From Bidens hawaiensis (Eukaryota; Streptophyta; Magnoliopsida; Asterales; Asteraceae), in the NCBI GenBank assembly GCA_021521415.1, contig JAIQDT010001133.1, forward strand, positions 186,001-250,000: 64,000 bases of DNA. Direction: 5' to 3'. Below the pieces are notes generated by a model, which was given only the letters and a program-made list of their open reading frames with translations, was not told the DNA's origin and did not search any database. This document shows positions 45,702 to 56,680 of the stretch, piece after piece; the first letter of the stretch is position 1, and every line of letters begins with the position of its first letter. Made by a program: the position numbers and the translations under genes.

Positions 45702-46451
45702 GAAGCCCTTCATGTTTTTGTTTTTATTTGTAATTTTGTAACTCATCATACTTGTAAATTTCAACGCTATGGAATGAAATTTGTTTTCCCTTTTTCACAT
45801 CTTGCGCATTTCCATTCATCTCTTCCTGTTTGCTTGTATAGATATAAGATATGCTTGCACGTTAAAATAAGAACAAGGCTGTAAGGAAATTATTCACTTA
45901 ACCATAGTCCTATTTTGTAAGTGGTTTCGCAGTATCTTGTTTATGCTGACACGCGCGATGACTTTTTACTATTCCTTTTTTGCGCCTCGTTTTCGCGCGT
46001 TTTTTATATGGAATTATGAGTTTTAGCCATTACATGTCAGCATGTGTTACTCAGATATCCACTATTATTCCGTGCGCGACCTCGACCTGAGACCTCAACA
46101 ACTATGATTTGGCATGTACTTTGCCTTAGTTGCTTTTAGGGATTTTTATGATCAGGATGCGCGGGATGTAAGATGGATGTTTGTGAGTGTTTTGAGCTAA
46201 GGCTCTTTGTTTTGGGCTAAGGCCCTGACGTTTTTAGAGTTAAGACTCGTTAACGTGTTTGAGCTAAGGCTCGCGCATGTATGTTTTACTTCGTTTTATT
46301 TTGGTTTGAAGTCAATATAGTGTTGTCATATTGCTCCAAATTAATAAAGGAAGTGTGAAACATGTATGCAAAGGTAACAGAACAAATATTGAAAGATAGC
46401 GCGAATCATCATTCATGATGGCTTAAAAGCCTTGATTACATATTTGAATTT
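45702..46451. other. Spacer between convergent genes, element 2
   Basis: No ORF is credible. It holds the 3' ends of the antisense gene and of gag-pol. It has one copy of the unit that is duplicated in element 1 (about 46213-46380). Confidence 0.6.
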
Positions 46452-49400
46452 TTACATGAAGCATTTTCTAAGCTGTGCTGCATTCCATGCGCGCGGTATC
46501 TTTTTTCCATTCAAATGTTTTAAAGCATACGCGCCTTTCCCCAATTCTTCTGAGATTTGATAAGGTCCCTCCCAATTGGGGGACATTTTTCCTGGGGGTA
46601 TAGCGCGGCTAGCTTCATTGTTTCGAAGGACAAAATCATTTTTCTTGAAGTGGCATTCTTTAACGCGCTGATTATAATATTTTTCCAGCTTTTTCTTGTA
46701 TTTGGCTTCATTGATGATAGCCGCTTCTCTGCGCCCTTCAAGCAAGTTGAGGTCCAATCTTCTTTCGCGCTCGTTATCAGTCTTGCTTATCATGAGTACC
46801 CTATGGGATGGGCATCCAATTTCTGCTGGGATCATAGCCTCTGTCCCATAGGTTAGGCTGAACGGGGATTCGCCATTGCTAGTTTTGCTTAATGTCCTGT
46901 GCGCCCACAGGACATTAGGTAACTCTTCGACCCAAGAATGGGATTCTCCCTCTAACCTTTTCTTCAGCCCATTTAACAAACTTTGATTTGCGCGTTCCAC
47001 TTGTCCATTCCCCTGAGGGTGATAGACTGAAGTGAAAATTTGGTTAATGCGCAATTCTTTGAGCCAGCTGGAAATCTTCTTGTCAGTGAATTGCTTGCCA
47101 TTATCGCTAACAATTTCCATGGGCAAGCCAAAACGGCATATGATGTGGCTCCAGATAAACTGCTTCATTGCTTCGGCCGTTATCTTTGCTAGTGGCTTGG
47201 CTTCAACCCATTTTGTAAAATAGTCTACTGCCACAACCAAAAATTTTACTCGCCCAGGCGCCTGCGGTAGGGGACCCACAATGTCGATTGCCCATTTGTG
47301 GAAAGGCCATGCTGAGGTTACCGGAATCAAGTTGTTCTTTGGCCGCATGTTGTTTGGCGCATAGCTCTGACATGCTTTGCACTTTTGGATCTCTTTTAAA
47401 GCGTTCAAGTACATGCCTGGCCAATAGTAGCCTGCGCTCATTGCCTTGGCAACCACCATGCGCGGGCCAGCATGAATTCCACAGATTCCTTCGTGTATCT
47501 CTCTGATCACATAGCTTGCTTCCTCAGCATCCAAGCATTTCATGAGCGGCCCAAGATAAGAGCGTCGATATAATGTATCGTCAAGCAGTTCATAGTTCTG
47601 CGCCTTGTGTCTTATCTTCCTCGCTTGTGCGCGATCATCTGGTACCCTTCCCTCCTTCAAGAATTCCATTATTGGAGTTATCCATGATGAAGGGGTTGTA
47701 TGGGTTACCAAGACAGACTTCGCTTCCACCGACGGGTTGCTCATTACTTCTACCCTGACATCTTTGCCAAAGTGATCAAAACTGGTTGATGCCATCTTAC
47801 TCAGCGCATCTGCAGATTTGTTTTCACTGCGCGGAATATGAATGATTCTGAAGCTGTCAAATTGCTCAGTGAGCTTTTTCGCCTGCTCTAGATATAGAGG
47901 CATGGTGTTCTCCTTGGCATCATAAAGGCCATTGACCTGTGCTGCTACCAAGTACGAATCAACATGGGCCTCTAGCTTCTTAACTCCAAACTTGCGCGCA
48001 ATGCGCAGACCAGCCAGCAGGGCTTTATATTCAGCCTCATTGTTGGTACTCTTGAAGTCCAACCTAATAGCATAAGTATACTCATGATTATCAGGGTCCA
48101 CCAGTTTGAGGCCCTCGCCTGATCCTTCGCTGTTGGAGGCTCCATCTGTGAATAGCCTCCAAACATCTTCTTCATCATTTGCTCGCGGAGGATCTACCTC
48201 GCGCTGAGCTTCTTCAATCTTTCCCTCTGGGATTTCCGTGATGAAATCCGCCAGAACTTGACCCTTTATTGCTGGACGGGGCTTATAGGTGATCGTGTGT
48301 TCACCTAACTCCAGCGCCCACTTTGTCAGCCTTCCGGAGAGCGCGGGTCGTCGCAAGACTTGTTGGATGTTGTAACCAGTCAGAACTTCAATAGGATGAC
48401 CATTGAAGTATCTATGAAGTTTGCGCGACGCGTGTGTTAGTGACAAAACTAACCTTTCCATGATGGAATAGCGCGTCTCAGGGTCTGTCAGCACCCGACT
48501 CACATAGTATATTGGCGTTTGAATCCCCTTGCGATCCACCAATAATACTGCGCCTATGGCGCGGTCTCCCGCTGACAAGTACAATGTAAGGGTTTCGCCA
48601 GGAAGTGGAGCTGTGAGCGCGGGCAGCTTTATGAGACATTCTTTTATCTCACTGAAAGCTTGCTCAGCCTCAGGCGTCCACTTGAATTGGCTCTTCTTCA
48701 AGCAATTCCTCAAAGTGTTAACGAATGGAGTAGATTTGCTGGCGTGGTTCGCTAGGAACCTGTTGATTGACACCAATCTACCATTCAGCTTCTGAACCTC
48801 TTTCATGGTGGATGGTGAAGGCATGTCAAGGATGGCTTCCACCTTTTCAGGGTTCACCTCGAAACCATCCTTAGTGACCATTACACCAAGAAATTTCCCC
48901 TCTTCCACGCCGAAAGTACATTTGCTCGGGTTGAGCTTCATGTTAACTTCCGTTAGGCGCTGAAGAGTTTCCTCGATGTCTTTGAGCATTTGTCTCTCCT
49001 CCCTGCTCTTGATCACCAAATCATCAACGTAGACTTCCAGATTTCTTCCAATTTGTTCATTGAAAACCGAATCCATAAGTCTCTGATAGGTGGCGCCCGC
49101 ATTCTTTAAACCAAAGGGCATTTTTGTGTAACAGAAAACACCCTTGTCGGTTCTGAAGGCAGTCTTGTCTTCGTCTTGTGGTGCCATTTGAATCTGGTGA
49201 TAGCCTTTGTAGGCATCCAGGAAACATTTGAGCTTGAATGGCGCCACGGAGTCCACCTTTGCGTCGATGTTTGGGAGGGGGTAACAGTCTTTCGGACATG
49301 CTTTGTTGAGGTCCTTGAAGTCAATACACATCCTCCATGACCCGTTGCTTTTCTTTACCATCACAGGATTGGCTACCCACGTCTGGTATCGGATCGGGCG

Positions 49401-51908
49401 GATGATGTTTGCGCGCAACAGGTCCTCAACTTGCTCATTCATGGCCCTCGCCTTTTCATCCCCCATGATTCTCTTTTTCTGAGCAATTGGCTCCACCGAC
49501 TTGAACGTGTTAAGAGAATGTTGCGCCAAGTCTCGCGGGACCCCAGTCATATCGGAGTGTTGCCACGCGAAGACTGACGTGTGTTTTGTGAGCAACTTTT
49601 TCATTCTCAATCTCGTTTCGTCTGAAATGGTAGCGCCAATTGTGACCGTTTGCTCTGGGAATTTTGGGTTTAAAATCCACTTCTCTGGCGCATTGTCCGC
49701 CATTGGAAGTTTCATTCTCCCTTCCCGCGGCGTACTTGTCACTGCGCACAAGTGATCGCGATAAACAAATGTTACGCCTGTTGGTGTCGGGAACCCCAAT
49801 GCGCCGTGCGCCGGCGACGGTACAGCATTAAATTGGGCAATCGTTCCCCTACCCAGGATCATATTGTGGCATGACGTGGTGGGCAAGACCAAGAAGTTGA
49901 CAACTTCGGCTCGCTTGTGCTCATCATCCCCCATAGTTAGTTCAAACTGAATCTGACCAAGGGGATGGATGATTTCATTTGAAACGCCACAGATTGGTGC
50001 GTTCACAATTTCGAGCCGCGCTTGGTCTGCCGGGTCTAACTTTCTGAAACACTGCTCATACATAATGTCAGATTCACTTCCAGTGTCCACCAGGACTTTT
50101 GACACTTCGTAATGAGCAATGTGTGTGGTGATGAATAGAGGACTGCTTATTGAAGGGCCTCCCCTGATTCTTGGGAAGATAACTTGTTGCTCGCGCCAAT
50201 CTCCGTTGATTTGCGCGCTTCTCTTTTTTGACGTCTGCCGTTGTCGTCCCCCCTCAGCCACACAGATTCTTTTGTATTTCTTGCTGGCAGAGGCTCCTTC
50301 CGGTTGCTCATCTTCTATTCTTGGGTTTTTCACCAAGTGAGCCAGCCTGCCTGACTTTACATCCTTCTCGATCGCATCCTTTAAATGATGGCATGCGTCG
50401 GTGTTGTGGCCCGGGGACTTGTGAAATTCACAATATTTGCCACTGTTTTGCGGTCCCTTGTAGTGTAGTTGCTTGGGGGGCTTGAATTGGACATTCTCAG
50501 TACTTAACACCTGTGAAGGTGTTTTAGTGAGGGAAGTCCATATTCTTGGCAGAGGTCTGCTAGGATCTCTGCCGCCCTCCCTCTTGTCACCCTCCCCGCG
50601 ACTACGAACATCTTTTTGGGGCTGGGGTGAGCTTGGTTGCGCATGCTTTTCTGTGGAAGAAAAACTTGTTGGCTGCAACCTGGACCATACAGAGTTCTGT
50701 TTGGCCCTCTTCTCTTTGCTGCGCGGTGATTCAGCCTGATGCGCTCTTTCTCTTGCCCTATCTTGGGCAATCTGTTTTTCATTTCTCGCGAATACTATCG
50801 ATGCTTCCATTAGTTTTGCCCAAGTGGTGGGCATACCATCTTTGCTTACGAGAGCTCGGCGGAGTTGATCACTGCGCGCGCCTTGTATAAAGGCCACGCG
50901 CAGGAGCTGCTCAGTTATACCCCCGATTGCCAGGGACTCCTGATTGAAACGAGTGATGTAATCTTCAATCGTTTCATCATTCCTGCGTACGCAGTGCATG
51001 ATGTCATCAGGATCGCGCGTGTGCCTGCGCTGCTGTATGAAGTGGGCTTGGAACTTTTCTAATAGTTCCTCGAACCCATCAATTTGCCCAGTGGGCAAGC
51101 TCTCGAACCATACCCGCGCTGCGCCCGTGAGGCAGCGAGCAAACATATGACACCATGTTGGCATCGTCCAGCTCTCTAGGTTTCCCGTGTTATAGAAACC
51201 TTGCAAAAAGTCATCTGGATCTGTTGTGCCATCATATTTGCCCAGACCACTTGGCATCTTGGTCTTGTGCTGGATGGGAGCCTGCGCGATGCGCGCAGTA
51301 AACTTTGAGTGCTTCACTAAGATGGCCGGCCTGTACGGCGTGGTTACGTCCACTTGCCCCCTCACTGGCGGGCTGTACGGCATGTGCAGATCCGGATCTG
51401 CTCTGGCTCCAGGCGCCATGTTCACAGGCGCGCGGAGCTGTGAGCCTCCTGCATGAGTGTCCCGTGTCTTCCTCATGCTATGCACTTCTTCATCACTGAA
51501 CTCAGTCTGTGCAGTGTGAACAGAATGTCCTTCTTCCGGCGCGCGCGGCCTTTTTGTAGTCTGCTTATCAAACGTTTGCCTTTGTGTTTGGTCAGCATGC
51601 TTCTTCTGTTTGACCATTTCATTGTACTTTTCCATCAGACGCCGCTGCTCGTTTATGAGCCATTCATTCGGATCATTTGTTTCCTCTTCTGGACCCATTG
51701 GTCCTTTCTGTTTCGCGCCGGCAGGATTTTGTAACGTGAGATCGTCTGGAGGAGTTTCAGTCTGCCCGTGAGGAGTTGTGATGAAGGGACGGCTACTGGT
51801 GGGGCGCGTAGAATTACGCGGCCCCCTCAGGAACTGCTGTCCGTCATTAACATCCCCACGTTCAATATCCTCCAGAACTTGATCAACGTTATGAACGCCA
51901 GAAACCAT
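46452..51908 (-). CDS. gag-pol: Gag-pol polyprotein of Tat element 2 (1,818 residues, uninterrupted)
   Basis: ATG at 51908 (MVSGVHNVDQ) is chosen because it lies inside the element and matches element 1; the open frame extends 26 codons further into leader/LTR. Domains by residue: gag core about 225-345 (MFARCLTGAARVWFESLP); zinc-knuckle-like KYCEFHKSPGHNTDACHHLK about 490-510; aspartic protease with DTGS near 608; RT about 830-1010 with YVDD 960-963; RT-linked RNase H about 1090-1180; second, plant/archaeal-type RNase H about 1250-1375 with D1255, E near 1293, D1317, D1367; integrase zinc motif H1472, H1479, C1510, C1513; integrase core D1542, D1602, E1638. All catalytic residues are present. 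No chromodomain. Gag and pol share one frame. This should act in cytoplasmic particles and then integrate in the nucleus. Confidence 0.95.
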   Translation of the reverse strand: MVSGVHNVDQVLEDIERGDVNDGQQFLRGPRNSTRPTSSRPFITTPHGQTETPPDDLTLQNPAGAKQKGPMGPEEETNDPNEWLINEQRRLMEKYNEMVKQKKHADQTQRQTFDKQTTKRPRAPEEGHSVHTAQTEFSDEEVHSMRKTRDTHAGGSQLRAPVNMAPGARADPDLHMPYSPPVRGQVDVTTPYRPAILVKHSKFTARIAQAPIQHKTKMPSGLGKYDGTTDPDDFLQGFYNTGNLESWTMPTWCHMFARCLTGAARVWFESLPTGQIDGFEELLEKFQAHFIQQRRHTRDPDDIMHCVRRNDETIEDYITRFNQESLAIGGITEQLLRVAFIQGARSDQLRRALVSKDGMPTTWAKLMEASIVFARNEKQIAQDRARERAHQAESPRSKEKRAKQNSVWSRLQPTSFSSTEKHAQPSSPQPQKDVRSRGEGDKREGGRDPSRPLPRIWTSLTKTPSQVLSTENVQFKPPKQLHYKGPQNSGKYCEFHKSPGHNTDACHHLKDAIEKDVKSGRLAHLVKNPRIEDEQPEGASASKKYKRICVAEGGRQRQTSKKRSAQINGDWREQQVIFPRIRGGPSISSPLFITTHIAHYEVSKVLVDTGSESDIMYEQCFRKLDPADQARLEIVNAPICGVSNEIIHPLGQIQFELTMGDDEHKRAEVVNFLVLPTTSCHNMILGRGTIAQFNAVPSPAHGALGFPTPTGVTFVYRDHLCAVTSTPREGRMKLPMADNAPEKWILNPKFPEQTVTIGATISDETRLRMKKLLTKHTSVFAWQHSDMTGVPRDLAQHSLNTFKSVEPIAQKKRIMGDEKARAMNEQVEDLLRANIIRPIRYQTWVANPVMVKKSNGSWRMCIDFKDLNKACPKDCYPLPNIDAKVDSVAPFKLKCFLDAYKGYHQIQMAPQDEDKTAFRTDKGVFCYTKMPFGLKNAGATYQRLMDSVFNEQIGRNLEVYVDDLVIKSREERQMLKDIEETLQRLTEVNMKLNPSKCTFGVEEGKFLGVMVTKDGFEVNPEKVEAILDMPSPSTMKEVQKLNGRLVSINRFLANHASKSTPFVNTLRNCLKKSQFKWTPEAEQAFSEIKECLIKLPALTAPLPGETLTLYLSAGDRAIGAVLLVDRKGIQTPIYYVSRVLTDPETRYSIMERLVLSLTHASRKLHRYFNGHPIEVLTGYNIQQVLRRPALSGRLTKWALELGEHTITYKPRPAIKGQVLADFITEIPEGKIEEAQREVDPPRANDEEDVWRLFTDGASNSEGSGEGLKLVDPDNHEYTYAIRLDFKSTNNEAEYKALLAGLRIARKFGVKKLEAHVDSYLVAAQVNGLYDAKENTMPLYLEQAKKLTEQFDSFRIIHIPRSENKSADALSKMASTSFDHFGKDVRVEVMSNPSVEAKSVLVTHTTPSSWITPIMEFLKEGRVPDDRAQARKIRHKAQNYELLDDTLYRRSYLGPLMKCLDAEEASYVIREIHEGICGIHAGPRMVVAKAMSAGYYWPGMYLNALKEIQKCKACQSYAPNNMRPKNNLIPVTSAWPFHKWAIDIVGPLPQAPGRVKFLVVAVDYFTKWVEAKPLAKITAEAMKQFIWSHIICRFGLPMEIVSDNGKQFTDKKISSWLKELRINQIFTSVYHPQGNGQVERANQSLLNGLKKRLEGESHSWVEELPNVLWAHRTLSKTSNGESPFSLTYGTEAMIPAEIGCPSHRVLMISKTDNERERRLDLNLLEGRREAAIINEAKYKKKLEKYYNQRVKECHFKKNDFVLRNNEASRAIPPGKMSPNWEGPYQISEELGKGAYALKHLNGKKIPRAWNAAQLRKCFM

Positions 51909-51948
51909 GGTGATTGATTTTTTTGTAGATCTGATTGCCGTTTGTAAC

Positions 51949-51962
51949 AGTGGATGGCGCCA
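51949..51962 (-). other. Primer-binding site of Tat element 2
   Basis: The minus strand reads TGGCGCCATCCACTG one base inside the 5' LTR, identical to element 1. tRNA identity not settled. Confidence 0.6.
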
Positions 51963-51963
51963 A

Positions 51964-53069
51964 TGAAGAAACGTGGATCTACTCACTGGTAGCAGATCTA
52001 CTTTCCTCGGGTGTGATTATGCTATTTCACCGATGGTTCGTCTGGATCAATATTCTTCCACCTACAAAACGAACAACGCCGTTACTTACCCCTCAGAAAG
52101 GGACAGAGGGGTCCTCTTTGGGGTAACCCTCCGGCGTGAGAATAAGTATGTGTAGGAGAAGATAATTATGTGAGAGTAAGGGAATTGAGAGAGTATTGCT
52201 TAATAGCTGAATACTGTATCTTCTTCTCTGTGTGATTCTGTGATTGTCTTTCTGTGTATGAGAAAGTAACTGACTAGGGCTGCCTGTCAGTGAATGTAAT
52301 TGAATATGCTTCAATGTGGAAATGAATGTGCCTGTAACTGTGTACGTTATGATGTATTTATAGTGCTAGGGTTTCCACTGATTGAGCTGAGACCAAATTA
52401 GGGTTTTGTTGGCCTCCTCCAATCGATTTGCGCCACGTGTCCCTGGAGACACCTGGTGCTTTTTTATTGGTTATGATCACGTGGTAACCCATGAGTCATG
52501 CTGAACTGTCCACCTTTCATTTAGCAGCTGTCAATATCAGCATATCCTTATTCCTTAAAAAGATGTCTTCTGGAAGGTTGACTGACGTGCACAATCAAGG
52601 TTGCCCTAATCCTGATTTGGATAAGGACAAGGTTGACTATGTGCATGTGTGATATGCGCCCATCCTGAGGATGCGCGAGGTCTTCTCTTTATTCTCACGC
52701 GCAGATATTTCATGCGCAGATGCGATACGCACAAGCATGTAATACGCGTCACGCGCAGATGCCCCACGCGCAGCTGCGCCATGCGCAACTGTGATATAGG
52801 TGGGCATGTATGATACGCGAGCATGTGATATGCACCGCGCGCGGATGCACCACGCACGATGTGATATGCCTAAGCATATATGATGCGTGAGCATGTGATA
52901 CGCGCGAGCATATGTGATGCATGAGCATATGTGATGTGTGCAAGCATGTGATGCTTGAGCATAAGTTTTGGCTTTGTGCCTTGATAATATCTTTGATTTC
53001 TAATGTCTTGTATATATCTTGTGGGTTGACCCGCCCCGCTCGATGTTGAGGCGGGTACATACCTCTTCA
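51964..53069 (-). repeat. 5' LTR of Tat element 2
   Basis: 1,106 bp. TATA box on the minus strand at about 52354-52364. The sense transcript should start about 30 bases leftward and run through gag-pol and then antisense through the seven-exon gene. Confidence 0.95.
52354..52364 (-). promoter_or_regulatory. LTR TATA box, element 2
   Basis: The minus strand reads CACTATAAATAC, in the same context ('aaaccctagcac') as in element 1. Confidence 0.65.
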
Positions 53070-53738
53070 CTTTGAATTTAGGTCATTCAACATCATTTGG
53101 TATGTTTGTTGGCAATTAATGATTACTTTGGTATTTTGGATCTTCAAGATTCTATTTATATAACATGAAATTTAACTTAAAATCAGGCCACTCTTTGGAG
53201 AAAAAACGGCAATGCCTTTTTGACCATGGATTGAAGAACAAACCTTACTGTTGGAAAATATAAGAATCATCTCAACCATGGAGTGAATAAGCAGATATAG
53301 TTCAAGCCTTGTTTGATGTTTAGGGGTTTGTCTACTTGTGAATGTATTGCTAAGTTATTTGTGTCAGTGCCTTGGTGAACTATTTCTAAGATGTATTTTA
53401 GTTGGTTAAAATGAAAGTTTGTTTTAAAATGTATTTTTGTTGGTTACAATGAAAGTTTGATCATTCAGTGCGGTTATTAAGATCTCTGACTGAACAGATA
53501 TATTTTATTTAGCACGAAATAATTTAAAGGGTAAAATAGTCATTCTGCACAATCATTCAGAGGTTCAAACAAACAGCACTTACTGGTTTAACACTTATTG
53601 GTTCAGAATCTCTTAATCATTCAGACCTCTTACCGGTTCAGCACTTAATGGTTCAGCACTTGCCAAACAGCCCCTTAGATCTAATGATCAAAAACACTTC
53701 TTACACTTTTTAGGAAAAATCTACTTATTATAACCTTG

Positions 53739-53775
<37 letters not shown>

Positions 53776-53777
<2 letters not shown>

Positions 53778-54024
53778 AGTTCAAATAAGAATAAGGAGTT
53801 TTCTAGGAATGGTAAGAACCAATATATTTTTTACATGTGTCATTATAACTATAGTGAAAGAATAATTCTAGAAAACTATGTCGGTTATAAATGTGAAAAA
53901 GTAATTCTAGGAAACTATGTCGGTTTTTCGTAATTTTAAATCTCAATCATTGATTAACATAATCCAATGGCTATGATTTATTTCTAGTATTCCTAGGAAA
54001 CTACTTCTTTTTATTATAACCCTC

Positions 54025-54027
<3 letters not shown>
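53776..54027. mobile_element. (TA)n-flanked MITE-like element, family G
   Basis: 252 bp between two (TA)n tracts (53741-53775 and 54028-54066). Left end contains 'aataaggagttttctaggaat'-type sequence and the reverse complement of the right end contains 'aagaagtagtttcctagga', an inverted pair of about 40 bp. Internal 'ttctag.aaactatgtcggtt' occurs twice (about 53866 and 53906). Confidence 0.7.
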
Positions 54028-54066
<39 letters not shown>

Positions 54067-54069
<3 letters not shown>

Positions 54070-56080
54070 TTGGTTCATTTTAAAAGTGTTTTTTTATTGC
54101 GATAATTGCGAGAAGTCAATTGAACCAATCACAAATTTTCTTTTATTATTTGTTTTTATATATAGATAAGTGTCTACTAGTAAAAAATGGTTTGTTTTTT
54201 ATATAGCAGGTAATAATTTATGGAGAGTTACATATTAGTTTATATTAACTTAGCTTTTTTATTTATTTAAATAAACCAGATTTTGTAAAATTGTTGTTTT
54301 AAACAAAAGTAGCTCGAGTATGCTTGATTGTCTGTCTTTTACTTCTATATAAATTCCTAGGCTTGTGTCATTGATAAGCAAACTTATTGGACCAAAACAC
54401 ATTGTATCAAGTCATAGCGTTAACTCATTTATAAATGTGTTTTCTTCTTCTAGTATGACAAGAATGGTTGGGTTGATGAAAATTTGAGCAGTTGTAAAGG
54501 TTCGACATCTAAATGGAGCTATCGCTAACTCGCTAAGGTTTACAAAATGCATGATAGGTAACTTGAGATTAAATGAGAATCTAATGTTAGTTGATGATGG
54601 TATGCTAGTTGGTGGCACTAATTATGTACTTTTTAATAAAAGTTAAACTATCTACAAGTGATAAGGGTACGGTTTGTAAGCAAAAACTTTGTATGACATT
54701 TATTCGTTAATAAACAAGGTATAACATATCAGACTTCTTATGCATACGCCCTGACATAAGGCATTGTTGCATGTTGAAGGCACGAAACATAATTGACTTA
54801 AAATGGCTAAGTCTTTTATGTTTTAAGGAATAGTTCTTCGATTATGTGAATTGTCTGTATTTTACTTGTCGCCTACTTAATTAACATGCTACTTCCTTTC
54901 TCTTTGCTTTTATGAAAATCCCCTTACATATGAAGTGATGTACGTTTGGGCTTGAAGCTTCACTTTTGTATTTAAGAAGTTTTACCTAGTTTAAGCTGGT
55001 ATGAAAATGTAACTGAAATATAATTCAGTGGTCAATTCAGATGTTATAAACGCTTACAAATTGTCGAGCCTTGTCAAGACCTTTTTCCAAGAGATACAGC
55101 CAACTGCTGTTACCTTCTCAAACCTCTATTTTTTAAGAAGCAAGTTAATCTACTCCTAATAGAACTACACCAACTTCACTCAGACCCTCGGACCTCCAAA
55201 AGAACGAAACATCTTATAATTATGCAAAATACCATTGGGCCAAATGTTCTTTTGCTGAACCTCCCTAAATCTCTTAAAATCTTGACGGACTTTCTTTGTG
55301 GGCCTTTTAAATTTATTCAGCCCATTGAGCTCAACATGGATACGGACACTCTTAGCCCTTAGCCCACCATCTCTTTTTGGAGGTAACCGTCCACAATTTG
55401 TTGAGAAATAAATCCGAACCAAAACTCTAATTTCAATTTTAGGGTCAATTATTCTATAAATGAAGGATAAAAGTGAAAATGATGAGAAAGATTTGTAGGA
55501 AAAAAAAAACATCTTAAAAAAATGATGAAAAATTAATAAAAAAAATCATAACTCAAATTTTAATACAAAAACGAAATATATAAAAACACAAAAATGTTTC
55601 CACCATCTTTCTCGTTCTCAAAAAAAGAGAAAAAAAGACACAATGTTGAGTGAAAAAGATCATTGTGTCCTTTTGTTTATCATTGTGTTTTGTGTTTATT
55701 TTTGTCATTGATTTTGTCTTTTTTTCTTGACATTTTGTTATTTTTTATTGATATTGTGTTATATTACTCAACATTATGTCATATTTTGTTCGTCGTTGTG
55801 TTATATTTTACGATCTATTGTTTGTTTTTTGGTTTATCATTGTGTTGTTTGCTCATTTTCGTCATTGTGTCTTTTTTTTCGACATTGTGTCTTTTCGTCG
55901 TTTTTCTGGAACAGGAATGACGGGGGAAACATTTTGGTTTTTTTATTTTTTTTGTTTTTTATTTATATATTGAGTTATATTTTTTTTTTGAATTTTTTTA
56001 GGGGCTTTTTGTCTCCTTTTACATTTTAACTTTTCCCTAAATTATCAATCTTAAAGTTGAAAAGGTTGATAACAATAATA
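54067..56080. other. AT-rich intergenic DNA
   Basis: No gene is supported. 55180-55512 has an open minus-strand frame (110 codons) without recognisable motifs. About 55660-55905 is a low-complexity run of 'cattgtgtc/cattgtgtt' words and poly-T. Confidence 0.4.
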
Positions 56081-56081
56081 A

Positions 56082-56118
56082 CCAGGGTACAAAACGCATC
56101 GCGTTGCGGCATCGCAAC
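56082..56118 (-). other. Possible Helitron 3' end
   Basis: On the minus strand a hairpin GTTGCG-ATGC-CGCAAC (56103-56118) is followed about 17 bases later by CTGG (56082-56085) and T. The spacing is a little long and no 5' end was found. Confidence 0.3.
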
Positions 56119-56189
56119 ATGTATTCGGTAGGTATTGATAGGTTTGTTACATTATTAACACTAAATTCAAAAGGTTTAATTTGTAAACG

Positions 56190-56680
56190 TTCAAAATAGT
56201 TATGGTAGCTTATGCTAGAAAAAGATTAACATCTTTAAAATAAAAAATACGGTACTGACACTAAGAATAATTAGTAAATGACACTAAGCCAACAAAAATA
56301 AATTAGCAAACGCCAAAAATAATATCACCACCGATATAGCTTATGACAAAAAAAAGTACGGTAAACTCTCAAAATGGTATTAACACTCGTATAACTTATG
56401 AGAAAAAAATTAACTTAATTTTTTTAAAAAGAATTTACGGTACCGACACTGAACACAAAAAGTAAACATCTATAAAATAATATCGGCACCAATATTGCTT
56501 TTGACAAAAAAAAAGGTATAGTAAACCTCAAATGTTATTAATACTTGCATAACTTATGATAATAAAAAAAAATTAACGTAATATTTTAAAAATAATTTAC
56601 GGTACGACACTAAACATAAAAATTAAATTAGTAACCGTCTAAAAAAAGTATGGACACTTGTACGTTATGAAACAAAAAGA
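56190..56680 (+). repeat. Diverged tandem repeat, three units of about 160-190 bp
   Basis: 'tacggtac.gacact.a' recurs at about 56249, 56437 and 56599, alternating with 'ataacttatga.aa.aaaa.attaac'. No coding capacity. Confidence 0.6.

Larger units (their letters stand above)
40465..53074 (-). mobile_element. Tat-type Ty3/gypsy retrotransposon, element 2 (12.6 kb), intact gag-pol
   Basis: LTRs 40470-41575 and 51964-53069 are both 1,106 bp and differ at about four positions by eye. CTTTG flanks both sides (40465-40469 and 53070-53074). The layout is the same as element 1: minus-strand gag-pol in one uninterrupted frame, a convergent plus-strand seven-exon gene, polypurine tract and primer-binding site. 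The only lesion I see is a one-base loss in exon 6 of the antisense gene. This looks like a recent insertion. Confidence 0.95.
38975..53674 (+). mobile_element. PIF/Harbinger-like non-autonomous element carrying SnRK1 gene pieces, split by Tat element 2
   Basis: The left end 'gagcctgtttgttt' and the reverse complement of the right end 'ggggctgtttgg' are inverted repeats of PIF/Harbinger type. TTA flanks both sides (38972-38974 and 53675-53677), and outside it family E sequence joins up. Without the retrotransposon the element is about 2.1 kb (38975-40469 plus 53070-53674). It encodes no transposase but contains kinase exon fragments (39872-40136). Confidence 0.65.
37710..53741 (-). mobile_element. 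Family E copy 2, interrupted by nested insertions
   Basis: 37716-37990 matches the reverse of 9550-9850 ('ttttattttaatacttgttt', 'atatggaagcactatcaatc'), and 53675-53741 matches the reverse of the family E left end ('cacttcttacactttttag', 'ttattataac'). A Harbinger-like element (38975-53674) lies between. The outer left terminus is missing. The middle (about 38340-38800) is gene-like in base composition but has no recognisable protein. Confidence 0.6.

Noticed and set aside
51909..51986. Upstream extension of the element 2 gag-pol frame by 26 codons
   Set aside because: It runs through the primer-binding site into the LTR; element 1 shares only the ATG at the MVSG start.
55180..55512. 110-codon minus-strand ORF
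   Set aside because: No motif; it contains 'gggctgaa'/'aaggccca' words typical of non-coding promoter or leader DNA.
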